From Begonia masoniana (taxonomy: Eukaryota; Streptophyta; Magnoliopsida; Cucurbitales; Begoniaceae): DNA of 64,000 nt. The DNA lies in contig CM039515.1 of NCBI GenBank assembly GCA_022432975.1, positions 18,782,554 through 18,846,553 on the forward strand, read 5' to 3'. The stretch's first letter is position 1. Each line of letters opens with the position of its first letter. The notes below the pieces were generated by a model, which did not search any database, had not been told where the DNA came from, and saw only the letters and a list, made by a program, of their open reading frames with translations. This document shows positions 1-11,889 of the stretch, one piece after another. The position numbers and the translations under genes are program-made.

Positions 1-1452
1 AAAGGTGTGTTTCGAACCACCAGGGGGTTGGAAACTAACTATTCCAGTTCTACAGTCTATTGTGCCATAGTGCTTAAACAGCCAATCCATTCCTAAGATT
101 ACATCAAATCCCATGATCTCTAAAATAATGAGATCAGCAGGTAGGTTCTTACCTTCTACTGTCACTACACTATTAAGCAGCATACGACTAGAGCGCATGC
201 GTTCGCCAGAAGGTAAAGCAACATTAAACATATGCTCAGAAAGTGAAGACTTAACGTCTAATTTATCAGCAAATGCAGACGCTATGAAGGAATGTGTTGC
301 ACCTGAATCTATTAAAGTAAATGCAGGCATAAAATTGACTAGTATGGTACCTGACACAACAGCAGGCTGATCTTCATCACCCGATTCTACCATGGAGAAT
401 ATTCTTGGCTTAACATTCACAGGGCCATTCTTCAGAGCTGGACAATCCCTATTCATGTGGCCAACTTTATTACAATTATAACAGCGAAGGACTCTGGGCT
501 TTGGGCAATCCTTAAGCAGATGCCCGGTCTCCTCACAGTTGAAACACTTCCCCGCGCTAATTCTACACTCTCCCGGGTGAAATCTTAAACACTTTGGGCA
601 TTGAGGGAACTTCCTAGTATCTGGTGTCTTCTTCTCCTTCCCTTGACTGCCCTGGCCCTCACCGGGCCTCTTCGTTCCCCTGTGATGGTGTGGCTGGGTG
701 AACTTTCGTGGAGCTGCACTAAACCCAGCACACTTCATCTCCGCCTCTTCCACTTCTAATGCCGTGGACACTACTTCACTGTAGGACAATCCTTTTATAC
801 CCGAGAACTTGACTCCTCTATAAATCTCAGGTTTCAGCCCATGCACAAATTGGAACACTTTATCCTCATCTCTGCGTGCGAGGTGTCCGGCAAACCTTGA
901 TAGGGATTCAAATTGTCGGCTGTAATCAGCTACGGTTCCTGTCTGTTTCAAGTTCATGAACTCCAACTTCTTTGTGGTCTGTACAGTACTGTTAAAATAC
1001 TTCTCGTAGAAAATCTCCTTAAATTGCGTCCAAGTCATCGTAAGAACATCATGGGTGGTCTCCATCGTTTCCCACCAAAGTTGAGCATCACCGGCAAAGT
1101 GGAAAGTTGCCAAAATGACCTTTTCTCCTTCTCCCACATTTGCACACCTAAACATGCTTTCTAACTTTTTCAACCATTCCTCGGCCACAATAGGATTAGC
1201 TGACTTTCCATCAAAAGTGGGTGGTCGCAACCTCCTAAATCTCTCTCCTGCCTGTTCATTGTTGGAACCCGAGTTGGCACTCCCTTGTACCTCTCGGTTC
1301 AGTAGCAGTCCCAACTGATCGGACTGCTGGCGCATCATATCAGATTGTTGACGTACCAAGTCTGTCAGCTGCCTGATCACACCAGAATTTTCGGTACTTT
1401 CCGGGTTTGGTGTCTCCCTCTGTACTCTCGGTCTACCTGGTCGCCTAGACAT
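1..1452 (-). CDS. Gag-protease polyprotein of element A, N-terminal 484 codons, open at window edge
   Basis: I translated the minus strand from the ATG at 1452 and found no stop as far as base 1. Gag occupies roughly residues 65-260 and packages element RNA in a cytoplasmic particle. A basic linker is followed by two canonical CCHC zinc knuckles (C303-C306-H311-C316 and C324-C327-H332-C337), preceded by a shorter Cys/His cluster near 285. The aspartic protease begins near residue 374, with the catalytic Asp-Ser-Gly at 382-384; the segment ILGMDWL near residue 450 fits the conserved core of this protease family. The start is the first ATG after the PBS, and the equivalent frame in element C begins with almost the same residues. 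The protein continues off-window, presumably into RT. It is a transposon protein, not a host gene. Confidence 0.9.
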   Translation of the reverse strand, partial: MSRRPGRPRVQRETPNPESTENSGVIRQLTDLVRQQSDMMRQQSDQLGLLLNREVQGSANSGSNNEQAGERFRRLRPPTFDGKSANPIVAEEWLKKLESMFRCANVGEGEKVILATFHFAGDAQLWWETMETTHDVLTMTWTQFKEIFYEKYFNSTVQTTKKLEFMNLKQTGTVADYSRQFESLSRFAGHLARRDEDKVFQFVHGLKPEIYRGVKFSGIKGLSYSEVVSTALEVEEAEMKCAGFSAAPRKFTQPHHHRGTKRPGEGQGSQGKEKKTPDTRKFPQCPKCLRFHPGECRISAGKCFNCEETGHLLKDCPKPRVLRCYNCNKVGHMNRDCPALKNGPVNVKPRIFSMVESGDEDQPAVVSGTILVNFMPAFTLIDSGATHSFIASAFADKLDVKSSLSEHMFNVALPSGERMRSSRMLLNSVVTVEGKNLPADLIILEIMGFDVILGMDWLFKHYGTIDCRTGIVSFQPPGGSKHTF

Positions 1453-1591
1453 TTCACTATATTCCTGTAAAAGGTTAACTATTCTCATAAATATATAATA
1501 ATTAAAACTAACTCAAACACTTACAGTTGTTGGAGTACTTCCATGCAACGATCGGCACTGTTGAGTAATTCTTTGAACGGTTTAACCAAAT

Positions 1592-1604
1592 GGCTCTGAT
1601 ACCA
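1592..1604 (-). other. Primer binding site of element A (initiator-Met tRNA)
   Basis: On the minus strand this reads TGGTATCAGAGCC, the standard complement to the 3' end of plant initiator-Met tRNA. It starts three bases after the end of the LTR. It primes minus-strand DNA synthesis during retrotransposition. Confidence 0.93.
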
Positions 1605-1607
1605 ACT

Positions 1608-3679
1608 TGTAACGCCCCGAGTTATCTGAACCCGGTTTGCTACTCGTAACGCTGAACCGAACCATGACGTCTTGATGCAAAATTTAAAATTTCACTCGAC
1701 AGCCAAAATTTGACTTTTTCTAAAACTAAATATATTTTAAAACTTGCAGCGGAAAATCAATTGGACATCAATGAAGCTAAGTGACCTGTGAAAACATTTT
1801 AAAATGACTATTGGAAGTGTTAAGAGTAATTGGCTAAAAGACGTAAAGCTAAAAAAAATAAACGCGGAATGCCCGTGAAGTTGCCGAAGTCGAACACATC
1901 TGCCGACGACAAAGTCAACGGAAGAAGCAGAAATAGGAATTAGGAGGTTTCTACCGATGACGTGTACAAACAACGCACCACCATCTACCGACAAGCCAAC
2001 CCAACTACATCTGCCGATGAAGTCAACATAACTCCATCTGTCGATGAAGTCAACATAACTTCATCTGCCGATGGAGTCAACATAACTCCATCTGCCGATG
2101 AAGTCAACATAACTTCATCTGCCGATGGAGTCAACATAACTCCATCTACTGATAGATTTCCATCTGCCGATAGACAAGCACGCGACATCCACCGACAACG
2201 ACATTACGACTCCTTCCGATAAGGTTAAAATATACGCTACATCTGCCGATAGCAAAACTACAGGTTTTGCGACTTGCACCTGCCGATGACGTCAGCCGGA
2301 TGTTCTCTCTCTCATCCAACGACTTTACTGAAGGCACCTTCCGATAGGCAAAACGACAAAACTAAACATCCAGAAACAAACCAAATCACTGCCCTTCCCA
2401 AATTCAGTAAAAACAATGTTTTCAAAATCCAACAGAATACCAATATCAGAAGATTCTCAAAAATGTTTTCAAAGCTTTGAAACCACTATTGTCACAAAAT
2501 TTTCAGAAAAGGAAACATCTATACTGAACTAGTTACTCTCAACTCAACACCTGCAGCCATGGATTAAACCGCCTCAACAGATGACCAAACCGATGCCTGA
2601 AAATGCTCCTCCAACCAGCCTATTCCTCATGTTGGTCGGTAAACATACCTTCAGTAACTTCTTCACCTACATCACAAAACTCATCTATTAGTCTAATGCT
2701 AAGCAAGTAGAGCGATGAATGAAATAGATCAATGAAGCAATAATTTCCCTAAACATGCGGTCTCTACTTTCTCATCTCAGTTGTATTCAAATTCGTTCTC
2801 TGTTGATCCCTCTGTACGATAGGAAAGTGGATCAGTCATTCCCCAAAGCATACATCCTCTGATCTCAATTAAGGGGCGGATTAATTCCCTTAAAAGTTAA
2901 CTGGTCTGATCCCCCTGTAGGATTGGGAAGTGGATCACTTTTCCCAAAACCTCAATCCTCTGTTCTCAGTTAAGGGGCGGATTAATCCCCCTTAACAGTT
3001 GTTCTGATCATCCTGCTCACACTTACCATGCGTTTCATGTAAATTCATTTTCGTAATCTTTCAAAAACATGATGCATGACAACTCGAAAATAAACATACA
3101 AAACATACATAAACCCTACTGTTTTGTGATGTAGGCCCGAAGGCACAAACAAACTCTACTTACCTGGATTCTTGGCGAGTGCTCGGTTAGGAGCTTCTTC
3201 GGGATCTTTCTCACCTAGAACATAAACAGAACATTAAGTCAACCTGTACTAAACCTCATTCTAAGGCATTCAGAAAACCTAAGGGGATAGTTGGGAGTTC
3301 TGATCGCCAAGCATTACTGATTCTATGTTAAATCAGTATCTACTCACTTTCCTGATGAGTTCCCAAAATACATATCTAACACTTCCCCATACAATCTTCC
3401 TTAGTTACTAAGTCAGAAAAATCGAGGTAGAAACTTACCTAGCTCGTCGAACGGATTCGGGGAAGGAAATCGCCTGGGGAGTCTGCTGGTTTGAGCTGAA
3501 AACAGAGAGCAAGAATGAATGGTGGCGGCTAAGCTCAATAAATTCTTTTTAAATAGGTTATCCACTAATAAGTTTTTAATTTACCAAAATGCCCTTGCAT
3601 ATCCATTCATTAACCTAACCCATATTTGCACATCTTAATTTGACAAAATAAATTGGGTTTAATGGAACCGGGTGCTACA
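1608..3679 (-). repeat. 5' LTR of element A (2072 bp)
   Basis: The repeat runs from tgtaacgcccc at 1608 to ggtgctaca at 3679, so both ends have TG/CA. It is homologous to the right LTR of C (22334-25290) and, in inverted orientation, to H (3680-5191). It contains a 27-bp tandem array (about 2010-2150), two tandem copies of a roughly 100-bp block around 2800-3000 and a TGACGTCA palindrome at 2287-2294. The promoter should fire leftward, but I see no convincing TATA position. Confidence 0.88.
2010..2150. repeat. 27-bp tandem repeat inside LTR A (about five copies)
   Basis: The unit resembles ccatctgccgatgaagtcaa followed by cataact. It alternates between two variants, one starting with t and one with c, so the higher-order period is 54 bp. 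Because 27 is divisible by three, both strands are open through the array and produce short repetitive frames. The repeat lies in the part of the LTR expected to be regulatory, so I read it as non-coding. Confidence 0.85.
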
Positions 3680-5191
3680 CAAGGGAACTGAGGGATCAGA
3701 ATAGCTATTAAGGGACTTCATCCACTCCTTAACTGATGAAGAGGATGTATGACATTGGGAGAATTGATCCCACTCCCAAGGGAATCAAGGGATCTGATCA
3801 GTAAACAAACGATGTGCAACTGAGATGAGAAAGTAGAAACTGCATATTCAGGATTTAAGTTTCAGCATATCATTTCATTATTGCTTTACTTACTTAGCAT
3901 TAGGCTAATAGATGAGTTTTGTGATGTAGGTGTTGAGGATACTGCAGGTGAATTCCCTGAGTTTACTGACGAATAGATGGGGTTGGAGGAGCACTTCTCT
4001 GTCTCGAACTGGTATACTGATGAGGCGGATTAACTGATGTCTGTTGGTGTGAAAGTTTAGTTGACAGTGTTTCAATTTAAGTATATTGAGTTTTCATGAC
4101 AGTAGTGATTTCAATGTTTGAATACAATTTCGAGATTTTCCTGAATTTAAGTATATTGAGTTTTCATGACAGTAGTGATTTCAATGTTTTGAATACAATT
4201 TCGAGATTTTCCTATTAATAGTATTATGTTGGGATTTAATGTTGGCACTCATTGGGTTTTTGAGTATTGTAATGGTTTGAAATGTTTTTGAATGGTTTCA
4301 GTGAAGTGAGTAAATTCTTTTCTGTAGTTAGAGTCGTGTTTGTATACCAAGAAGAAGATGAGATGTGGTTCTGTTCTCTATCGTTAGATGAAGTCTATCG
4401 GCAGAGGTTGAGTTGTTGTTCTGTTGTCTATCAAAAGATGTCTTCAGTGGAAGCCATCGGATGATATAGAACGAAATATGTCGTTTAGTGATCGGTATAT
4501 GTAGCTTGTTTTATCGGAAGATGTTGTTTTGTTCACTGTCGGTAGATGAAGTCTATCGGTAGATGTCGGGTTATAGTTATGTGCCTATCGGAAGATATAA
4601 GTGGAGAGTTTTTCGTTTAGTGATCGGCGTATGCAGTCTACTCAATCGGAAGGTGTAGGTTTAAGTCTATCGGATGATGTCTCAATAAACTCATCGGCAG
4701 ATGCGTGCTAACGTCGTCGGTAGGTGTAGGAGGACTCTTGTCGTTTAGTCACCGGTGGATATAGAACAAAGTCGATCGGATGAAGGAAATCATCTGGCTG
4801 ACGTCATCGGAAGATGTAGAGTGTATTTTGTCGTTTAGTCACCGGTAGATACAGTCTACCGAGAGATGTCCTTTGTTTTTTTTATTTGGCTGACGTCATC
4901 GGCAGAAGCCTTCTATTTTCTGTTTCTGCTCATTCCGTTGACTTTATAAATCGGCAGATCCGTTTGACCTCTGTGACACCTCAAGTATTTCAATTTAAAC
5001 TTCTATTTCCTATTGGCCGATTACTTCTTAATATTTCCAACGATTGTGTTAACATTGTTTTTATGGCTTTGTCTAATTCTATTTTTGCTTAAATGATTTC
5101 CGCTGCAAGTTAAAAAAAAATACGGTTGAAATTTTTAGTCATGTACGGGCATTGTGTGACGAACCGGGTTCAGATAACTCGGGGCGTTACA
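3680..5191 (+). mobile_element. Element H: right part of an inverted chromovirus LTR
   Basis: The segment ends at 5191 with ...ggggcgttaca, the reverse complement of the start of LTR A, so it is the same LTR family in plus orientation. Its left part is missing because A is inserted there. Reversed blocks of the family are recognisable, for example the ttaggctaatagatgagttt block near 3900. From 4380 to 4900 it is dense in short cggyagatg/cggaagatg motifs and has two TGACGTCA palindromes (4799-4806 and 4891-4898). The next five bases, attag (5192-5196), should be its target duplication. No coding sequence is present. Confidence 0.8.
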
Positions 5192-5230
5192 ATTAGCCTA
5201 ATGCTAAATAAGTAGAGCAATAATAAAATG

Positions 5231-5235
5231 ATAAG
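5231..5235. repeat. Target site duplication of element B, left copy (ataag)
   Basis: These five bases immediately precede the TG of the left LTR of B and are repeated at 16702-16706 after the CA of the right LTR. The sequence across the two flanks matches the uninterrupted right LTR of C near 24310-24360. Confidence 0.93.
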
Positions 5236-6648
5236 TGTTAGTGTTTTTACACACTTACACGCAAGTGCACGTGTCGCTAACGAAGTAATAGAATAAGTAA
5301 AGTATCGATCCTACGAGGATATTCTTAATTGTGTTTAAATTTGCTATAAAATTCTTATAAAAATATTGAGATTTTAAATGAAAATAAATATAAATAAATT
5401 CAGAATTGCGATGAAACAAAATAAATCAGAGTAAACGAGATAAATACGATAAAAGAAGGCCTTGGCTAGGATCGATTTCTTCGTTACGATGATTTTACTA
5501 CTGATGCTCTGGTAATGTTCTGCAGCATTATCTAAAAAACAGCAAGAATAAAAATATTTTCTAGGATTCTTTCGAATTGCCTAGGTAAATTTAAATTAGA
5601 ATTTCTTTCTACCTTGAAAGAATGTAACTAATATTGAATTTTCGATATGTGCTATTCTTATCGCCAATCAAATTAATGTTAACTACGTTGTAACAATTTA
5701 ATTTGATTAATTATTCGTGCATCTAAAATTTATATCTACCTATCGATACAATATAAACATGAATCGTCAACCTATCTATTGATACAATCTGACTTAGCAA
5801 GAAAATTTCACAAATAATTGTTCAATAGATAATTGCAGAAACAAAACCAAGATCGTAGCAAAATATCGCAACAAATACTATCGTCCTAACCAAGATTAAA
5901 GAGTTTAGCTACTAGACATAATTTAATTAAAACTAACAAAATTGTTCATGGAAAAATAATGCAATAAAGATAAGAGAAAGAGGAGAAAATTCAAGACTCG
6001 GCGTCGGTGTTCTCCTTCAGATCTAGAGCTTCTCGTTCAATAAAACCCCCTCTCGCTGGAATTTTTTTTGAATAAATCTTTCTGTTTGTTTTCAATATCC
6101 CCTTTTTTATGCATGTCATCCTCCCTCTTTCTCTCTCCAGATTTTATATACTTTTATTGCTCCATTTTTATTCCAAAATGATTTTCTCTCTCATTGGTTC
6201 CTTTTTCCACGTCTTTCCATCCTTCCAAATCTTCTTCTTCCAATTTGCTTTTCCCTCTTTTTTGTTCTTTTCTACATGCCATGTGTCATTTGATTTTCTC
6301 CACAAAATCTTCAACCTATTTGATTTTCCTTAATTGTAGTCTCCTTTCTCTCTTTCCAAATTATTCTTCCTTGATTTTTGCCTTTACAAATCTTCAGCAT
6401 TTGAATTTGAATTTCCCACTATAAAAATAGCATTCAATTGTGAAAATATAAAATTCAAACTGAAGAGAAAATTTACGCTTTTAATAGATAATCTGAATGA
6501 AATATATTAAATTCAATCAAAGTACCAATGCTGCAACATTGCATAGCATTTATAATAAATTCAAATCAATTTATTATTGCAATCACTCAATTCATATAAG
6601 TTTTCTTATGTAAATTTGCATAAAATAACTCTAAAATAAGAGTCATCA
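5236..6648 (-). repeat. 3' LTR of element B (1413 bp)
   Basis: Starts tgttagtg and ends gagtcatca. It is nearly identical to 15331-16701 apart from substitutions and an extra segment of roughly 40 bp near 6025-6085. That segment is absent from the other LTR. Confidence 0.93.
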
Positions 6649-6663
6649 AATACCCCCAAACTT
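6649..6663 (-). other. Polypurine tract of element B
   Basis: On the minus strand this reads AAGTTTGGGGGTATT, directly next to the 3' LTR. It is the expected primer site for plus-strand synthesis and its sequence is typical of Athila/Tat elements. Confidence 0.85.
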
Positions 6664-7814
6664 AAACCATTACTCGTCCTCGGGTGATGCAAAACAAAAA
6701 TAAATTCTCAAATTAATATTAAAATTGATATAATTTCCGAAATATCTCGTAACTTGTAAAGCATTGAAAAATCTCATTATCACAATTAAAAGTAATCAAC
6801 CTAGATTTAATTCCCAAATATACTCAATTTCAAAATGTGTGTGCTCAAACTCCATTTGAATTGCTAAGTTCAATAATCAAAACTAGAAATCACAATACAT
6901 ATCATAGAATGTCAACTCTCTAATATCCTTTATAAATCCATTAGCATTTAAAGATTCTTCTTCTTTATTTTATTTTATTTTTAAATAAGTGAGGGGGTTA
7001 AGTTTTTTTTTTTTTTTTTACATTGACTTTATCTATAAGTCACACTACCTTTTTACGCGATTGACAACATTGGTGATGAAGTCCTCCGGTTACTCAATAG
7101 TGTCACCTCAAGATATATACTCATATGACATAGAGGAATATAGCCAATAATTATGCAACGGAGTTCCTCCCAAAGTTCCTCTAATTTATTTCTACCCATC
7201 GAGTATCCAAAAGGCTCACTCGAAATTGAAAGTAGATTAGGAAATTGCATTTTTTTTTATTTTTTTTTTTTTATTTTTTTATTTTTTATTATTATTATTT
7301 TTTATAACCCTCAAACTTATTATTTATTATATATTATTATTTTTTAGAAGAAGTCTTTCATTGCTAATTTCTTTCATCAAGCACTAAATTATTGACATTT
7401 AGATATAATTGTAATGTCTAGAAAGGATGATCTTCCTAAGCAACCAAAAAGGAGTTTGTAGTGTTAGAAACGACTAAGTTAATGGGAATAAATCTTAATT
7501 GATTTCTAATAATATGTGACAATAACATTATTCAATAACTTACTAAATTAGAAGATATTAGGAAATTAAATTGCACTGTTCTTCATTGTTTCATTCATTT
7601 TTTTTAGATGCCAAACAGAACAAATAAAACAAATTAACAGAACAAAGAAAATAGGACAACGAACTTAAACAACCTTGAGCACAAGATTAAATATTCTAAA
7701 CAATTTTCAAGCACTCAAATTAAATAGAAACTAAGCATCAACATTAAACAATCAACACTAAATTTCCAGAAATCCAAATTAAACACAAGACCCAACATGC
7801 ATGCACCCCCACAC
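6664..7814. other. Non-coding 3' spacer of element B
   Basis: This stretch lies between the extra ORF and the 3' LTR. It is AT-rich, with T runs at about 7001-7019 and 7248-7345, and holds no convincing coding sequence. A long 3' untranslated spacer is common in Athila/Tat elements. Confidence 0.7.
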
Positions 7815-7923
7815 TTAAAAATTGGCAGTGTCCCCACTGCCAAACAAAATGAAGTTCAAAGAAAAATGAAGTTTATATAAAACGAAAAGAAAAGAGATTG
7901 AAAATTTAGAACTTCCCTGGAAT

Positions 7924-9051
7924 TCATGCTTCAGGTTCTGACTCATCATCCGAGTCTCGGAAAAGTGCTGTTGGGAAATGTGGGAAAATAGGAGCTGGAT
8001 CTTCCGGCTTTTTAGCAAAGCTGGCTGCTGATGCTGTGTCCCGAAGCTTGGTGTATTGCCGGAATATCCTGTTTTTACGTTTTAGACTCTTCATAGATTT
8101 TCTCATTTGGTATTGGAGATTTTCTTGAAGTATAAATTTCGTCTTCAAGGCCAAAATGTCATTGTCAATCCGATCGAGCCTTGTACACACTGATACCAAA
8201 CTGTTAAGTAATTGCTGTTGTAAGTTGCTATTGCTGGAGGATGCTGCAGCTCCACTTGCAGCATGCTCTTCTGCTTCTGGTTCTCCAGCGCCCAATCCTT
8301 CCGATGCAATTCTCCTTATAATAATTGGTGTCATCACTGGGCCAGGAAAGAGTTCATCTTCATCAGCTTCAGAAATTACCCCAGCCATTACACATAATCC
8401 AGACACCAAAGAAGGAAACAACAGCTGCCCTTTTGGCTTGAGGGCATTTGCACAAAGGTTTCTGTAGATGACCAAACCAATGTTTTTCTTTTTATTGGTC
8501 ATAATACAATATAGCATAATGACAAAATCTCTGGTCACATGTTGACCATGAGAAGAGGGGAATATCCGAAGTTTTAGAAAATGATACCAAACCTTGGCTT
8601 TTGGAAGCAGAGATAGCCGATGAATGGAAAGAAAACCTGTTTTCGATCTCACCCAATCTGTACCAGTCACTGCTATTTCTTTTAAAGCCGATTCCAGAAA
8701 TTCCGATGATAAATTATCTTCGTATTTGTAAAACTCATCTTCAACTTCCTCAAGATTGTAGAAATTATTGATCGCTGAAGGTCCGAATCTCACATCGCAC
8801 TCTCGAACCTGAATACACTAGGGCAAATCTCCCTCAAAATTTACATAAAACTCTCTCACAATATTTTTTACTGCTGTCCCTGGAACCTCACAAAATTTCT
8901 CCCATTTACGCTCCTGAATAACAGAGGTAATATAGTTCGGGTACCTCAAGAGCTGCTCATCTGCGACTAAGAAGCCTTTTTCTTGAGCAAAGCTGCGTTG
9001 CTGCAATCCTTGCTCGTAGCGCAGCTTTGTCTCTTCGGAGATGAAAGCCAT
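7924..9051 (-). pseudogene. Extra 3' ORF of element B (putative plant transposon protein domain)
   Basis: Starting from the ATG at 9051, the frame runs to 7924 and is broken only by one TAG at 8818-8820, giving about 375 codons. The segment LLFPSLVSGLCVMAGV matches the conserved signature of the putative plant transposon protein domain, which is found beside Ty3/gypsy and other plant elements. The N-terminal part (EREWEKFCEVP-like and FYVNFEGDLP) fits the start of the same domain. The C-terminus is Ser/Ala/acidic with a coiled-coil-like Leu-rich stretch. Position downstream of integrase on the same strand matches the third ORF of Athila elements. That ORF has been called env-like in some lineages, but I see no clear signal peptide or membrane anchor. 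Its function is unknown. Confidence 0.75.
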
Positions 9052-9452
9052 TCTATTTACCTGCTTTTCCCTTTTTGCTTTGGCCTCATTGTCACCGACA
9101 CAACAGTACGTAATGCTGTGGCTTTAGTAGCAGCGGTGTGGAGCAGAAAAAAAATTGGCGAAATTTTGCTTCGGAGACTCGAAAGAAAAATCTCACTGAA
9201 TGTCTGCGGTGGGTTGCAAGCAGAAATTAACCCTAAAATCACTTCGAGAGGGATTGGGTGAAGATAAGTAAAAAAAAAATTAAGAGTAAAATTCAAAAAT
9301 AACTTATTTAAACTAAAAAAAATTAAAATTATAAGACAAAAATAATAGATGAAAATGCAACTAAAATTAACGCACAAAAGGATATTATTGAGGGTTGCCT
9401 CCCTCACAGCGCTAAGTTTTTACATAAGTCTTCAGCCAGACTTTCCTTTTGC

Positions 9453-10988
<1,536 letters not shown>

Positions 10989-11018
10989 TTCTTCTTCAGG
11001 GACACACCTTCTTAACAG

Positions 11019-11789
11019 CTAGTCAGCACATTGTTTGAAAAGTAATGGCTCGTCCCAGAAATATTGTTTAACATCCTTCAAGAACTTCCTTCGTTGCTGA
11101 TAATCTAAATCAAAAGGGATTATATTACTTACAATAAAATTCACAAAATCTGCATACCAGGGAGCTGAAGAAACTTCCAGCTGCAGTAGCTGTTCATCAG
11201 GGAAGAATTCTTTGATCATTTCATCATTTTGTTGCTCTCCCATATTCTCCAGACGAGATAAATGATCAGCCACTTGGTTTTCGCACCCTTTTCTGTCTCG
11301 AATCTCCATATCAAATTCTTGAAGTAACAGCACCCATCTAATAAGCCTAAGTTTAGCATCCTTCTTGGCAACCAAATATTTTATTGCTGCATGGTCAGTG
11401 TAAACGATAACCTTGGCACCAATTAAATATGCTCTGAATTTGTCAAATGCAAAAACCACAGCTAGTAGCTCTTTCTCTGTTGTTGTGTAGTTCTTTTGAG
11501 CTTCATTCAAAGTTTTGCTTGCATAGTAAATGGAGTGAAAAATTTTCTCTTTCTTCTGCCCAAGAACCACTCCCACTGCATAGTCGCTTGCATCATACAT
11601 TAAAATAAAAGGCGAGTTCCAGTTGGGTGCAGCTATCACAGGCGCAGTAATCAACTTTTGCTTCAGCAGGTGAAAGGACTTCAAGACAGTTTTTATCAAA
11701 GTTGAATTCTGTATTCTGCTCCAGTAAACTACATAGGGGCTTCGATATTTTAGAAAAATCCTTAATGAATCGCCTGTAGAACCCTGCAT
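11019..11789 (-). pseudogene. RNase H region of element B polyprotein
   Basis: The frame starts in the RT thumb and runs into the RNase H domain. Visible landmarks are [15 protein letters not shown] with the first catalytic Asp, [15 protein letters not shown] with the catalytic Glu, and [10 protein letters not shown] with a further Asp. It is out of frame with the RT (11890-12987) by a frameshift near 11800-11880. RNase H removes the RNA strand during reverse transcription. Confidence 0.88.
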
Positions 11790-11889
11790 GCCCTAGGAAG
11801 CTTCTGATTCATTTCACTGTTTTTGGTGGAGGTAGTTTCTCAATAACTTCAATTTTTGCTTTGTCCACCTCTAAACCTTTTGCTGAAAT

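Larger units (their letters stand above)
1..3679 (-). mobile_element. Element A: Ty3/gypsy chromovirus (Tekay/Del-like), 5' part
   Basis: The element reads on the minus strand. In the window it has its 5' LTR (1608-3679), a primer binding site matching initiator-Met tRNA (1592-1604) and an open gag-protease frame from 1452 to the window edge; RT, RNase H, integrase and the 3' LTR must lie to the left. The LTR termini are TG...CA, with the family start seen as tgtaacgcccc on the plus strand. The same gene order, PBS and LTR style occur in element C. A is inserted in the LTR of another family member (H), so caagg at 3680-3684 should be its target duplication. The absence of any stop in 484 codons suggests a young copy. 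Confidence 0.9.

Noticed and set aside
1962..2222. Short repetitive proteins in both directions in LTR A
   Set aside because: The 27-bp period keeps frames open on both strands; the location is an LTR.
6109..6424. Frames of 74-76 codons repeated at 16103-16477
   Set aside because: The same Phe/Ser-rich frames occur in both LTRs of B and have no coding support.
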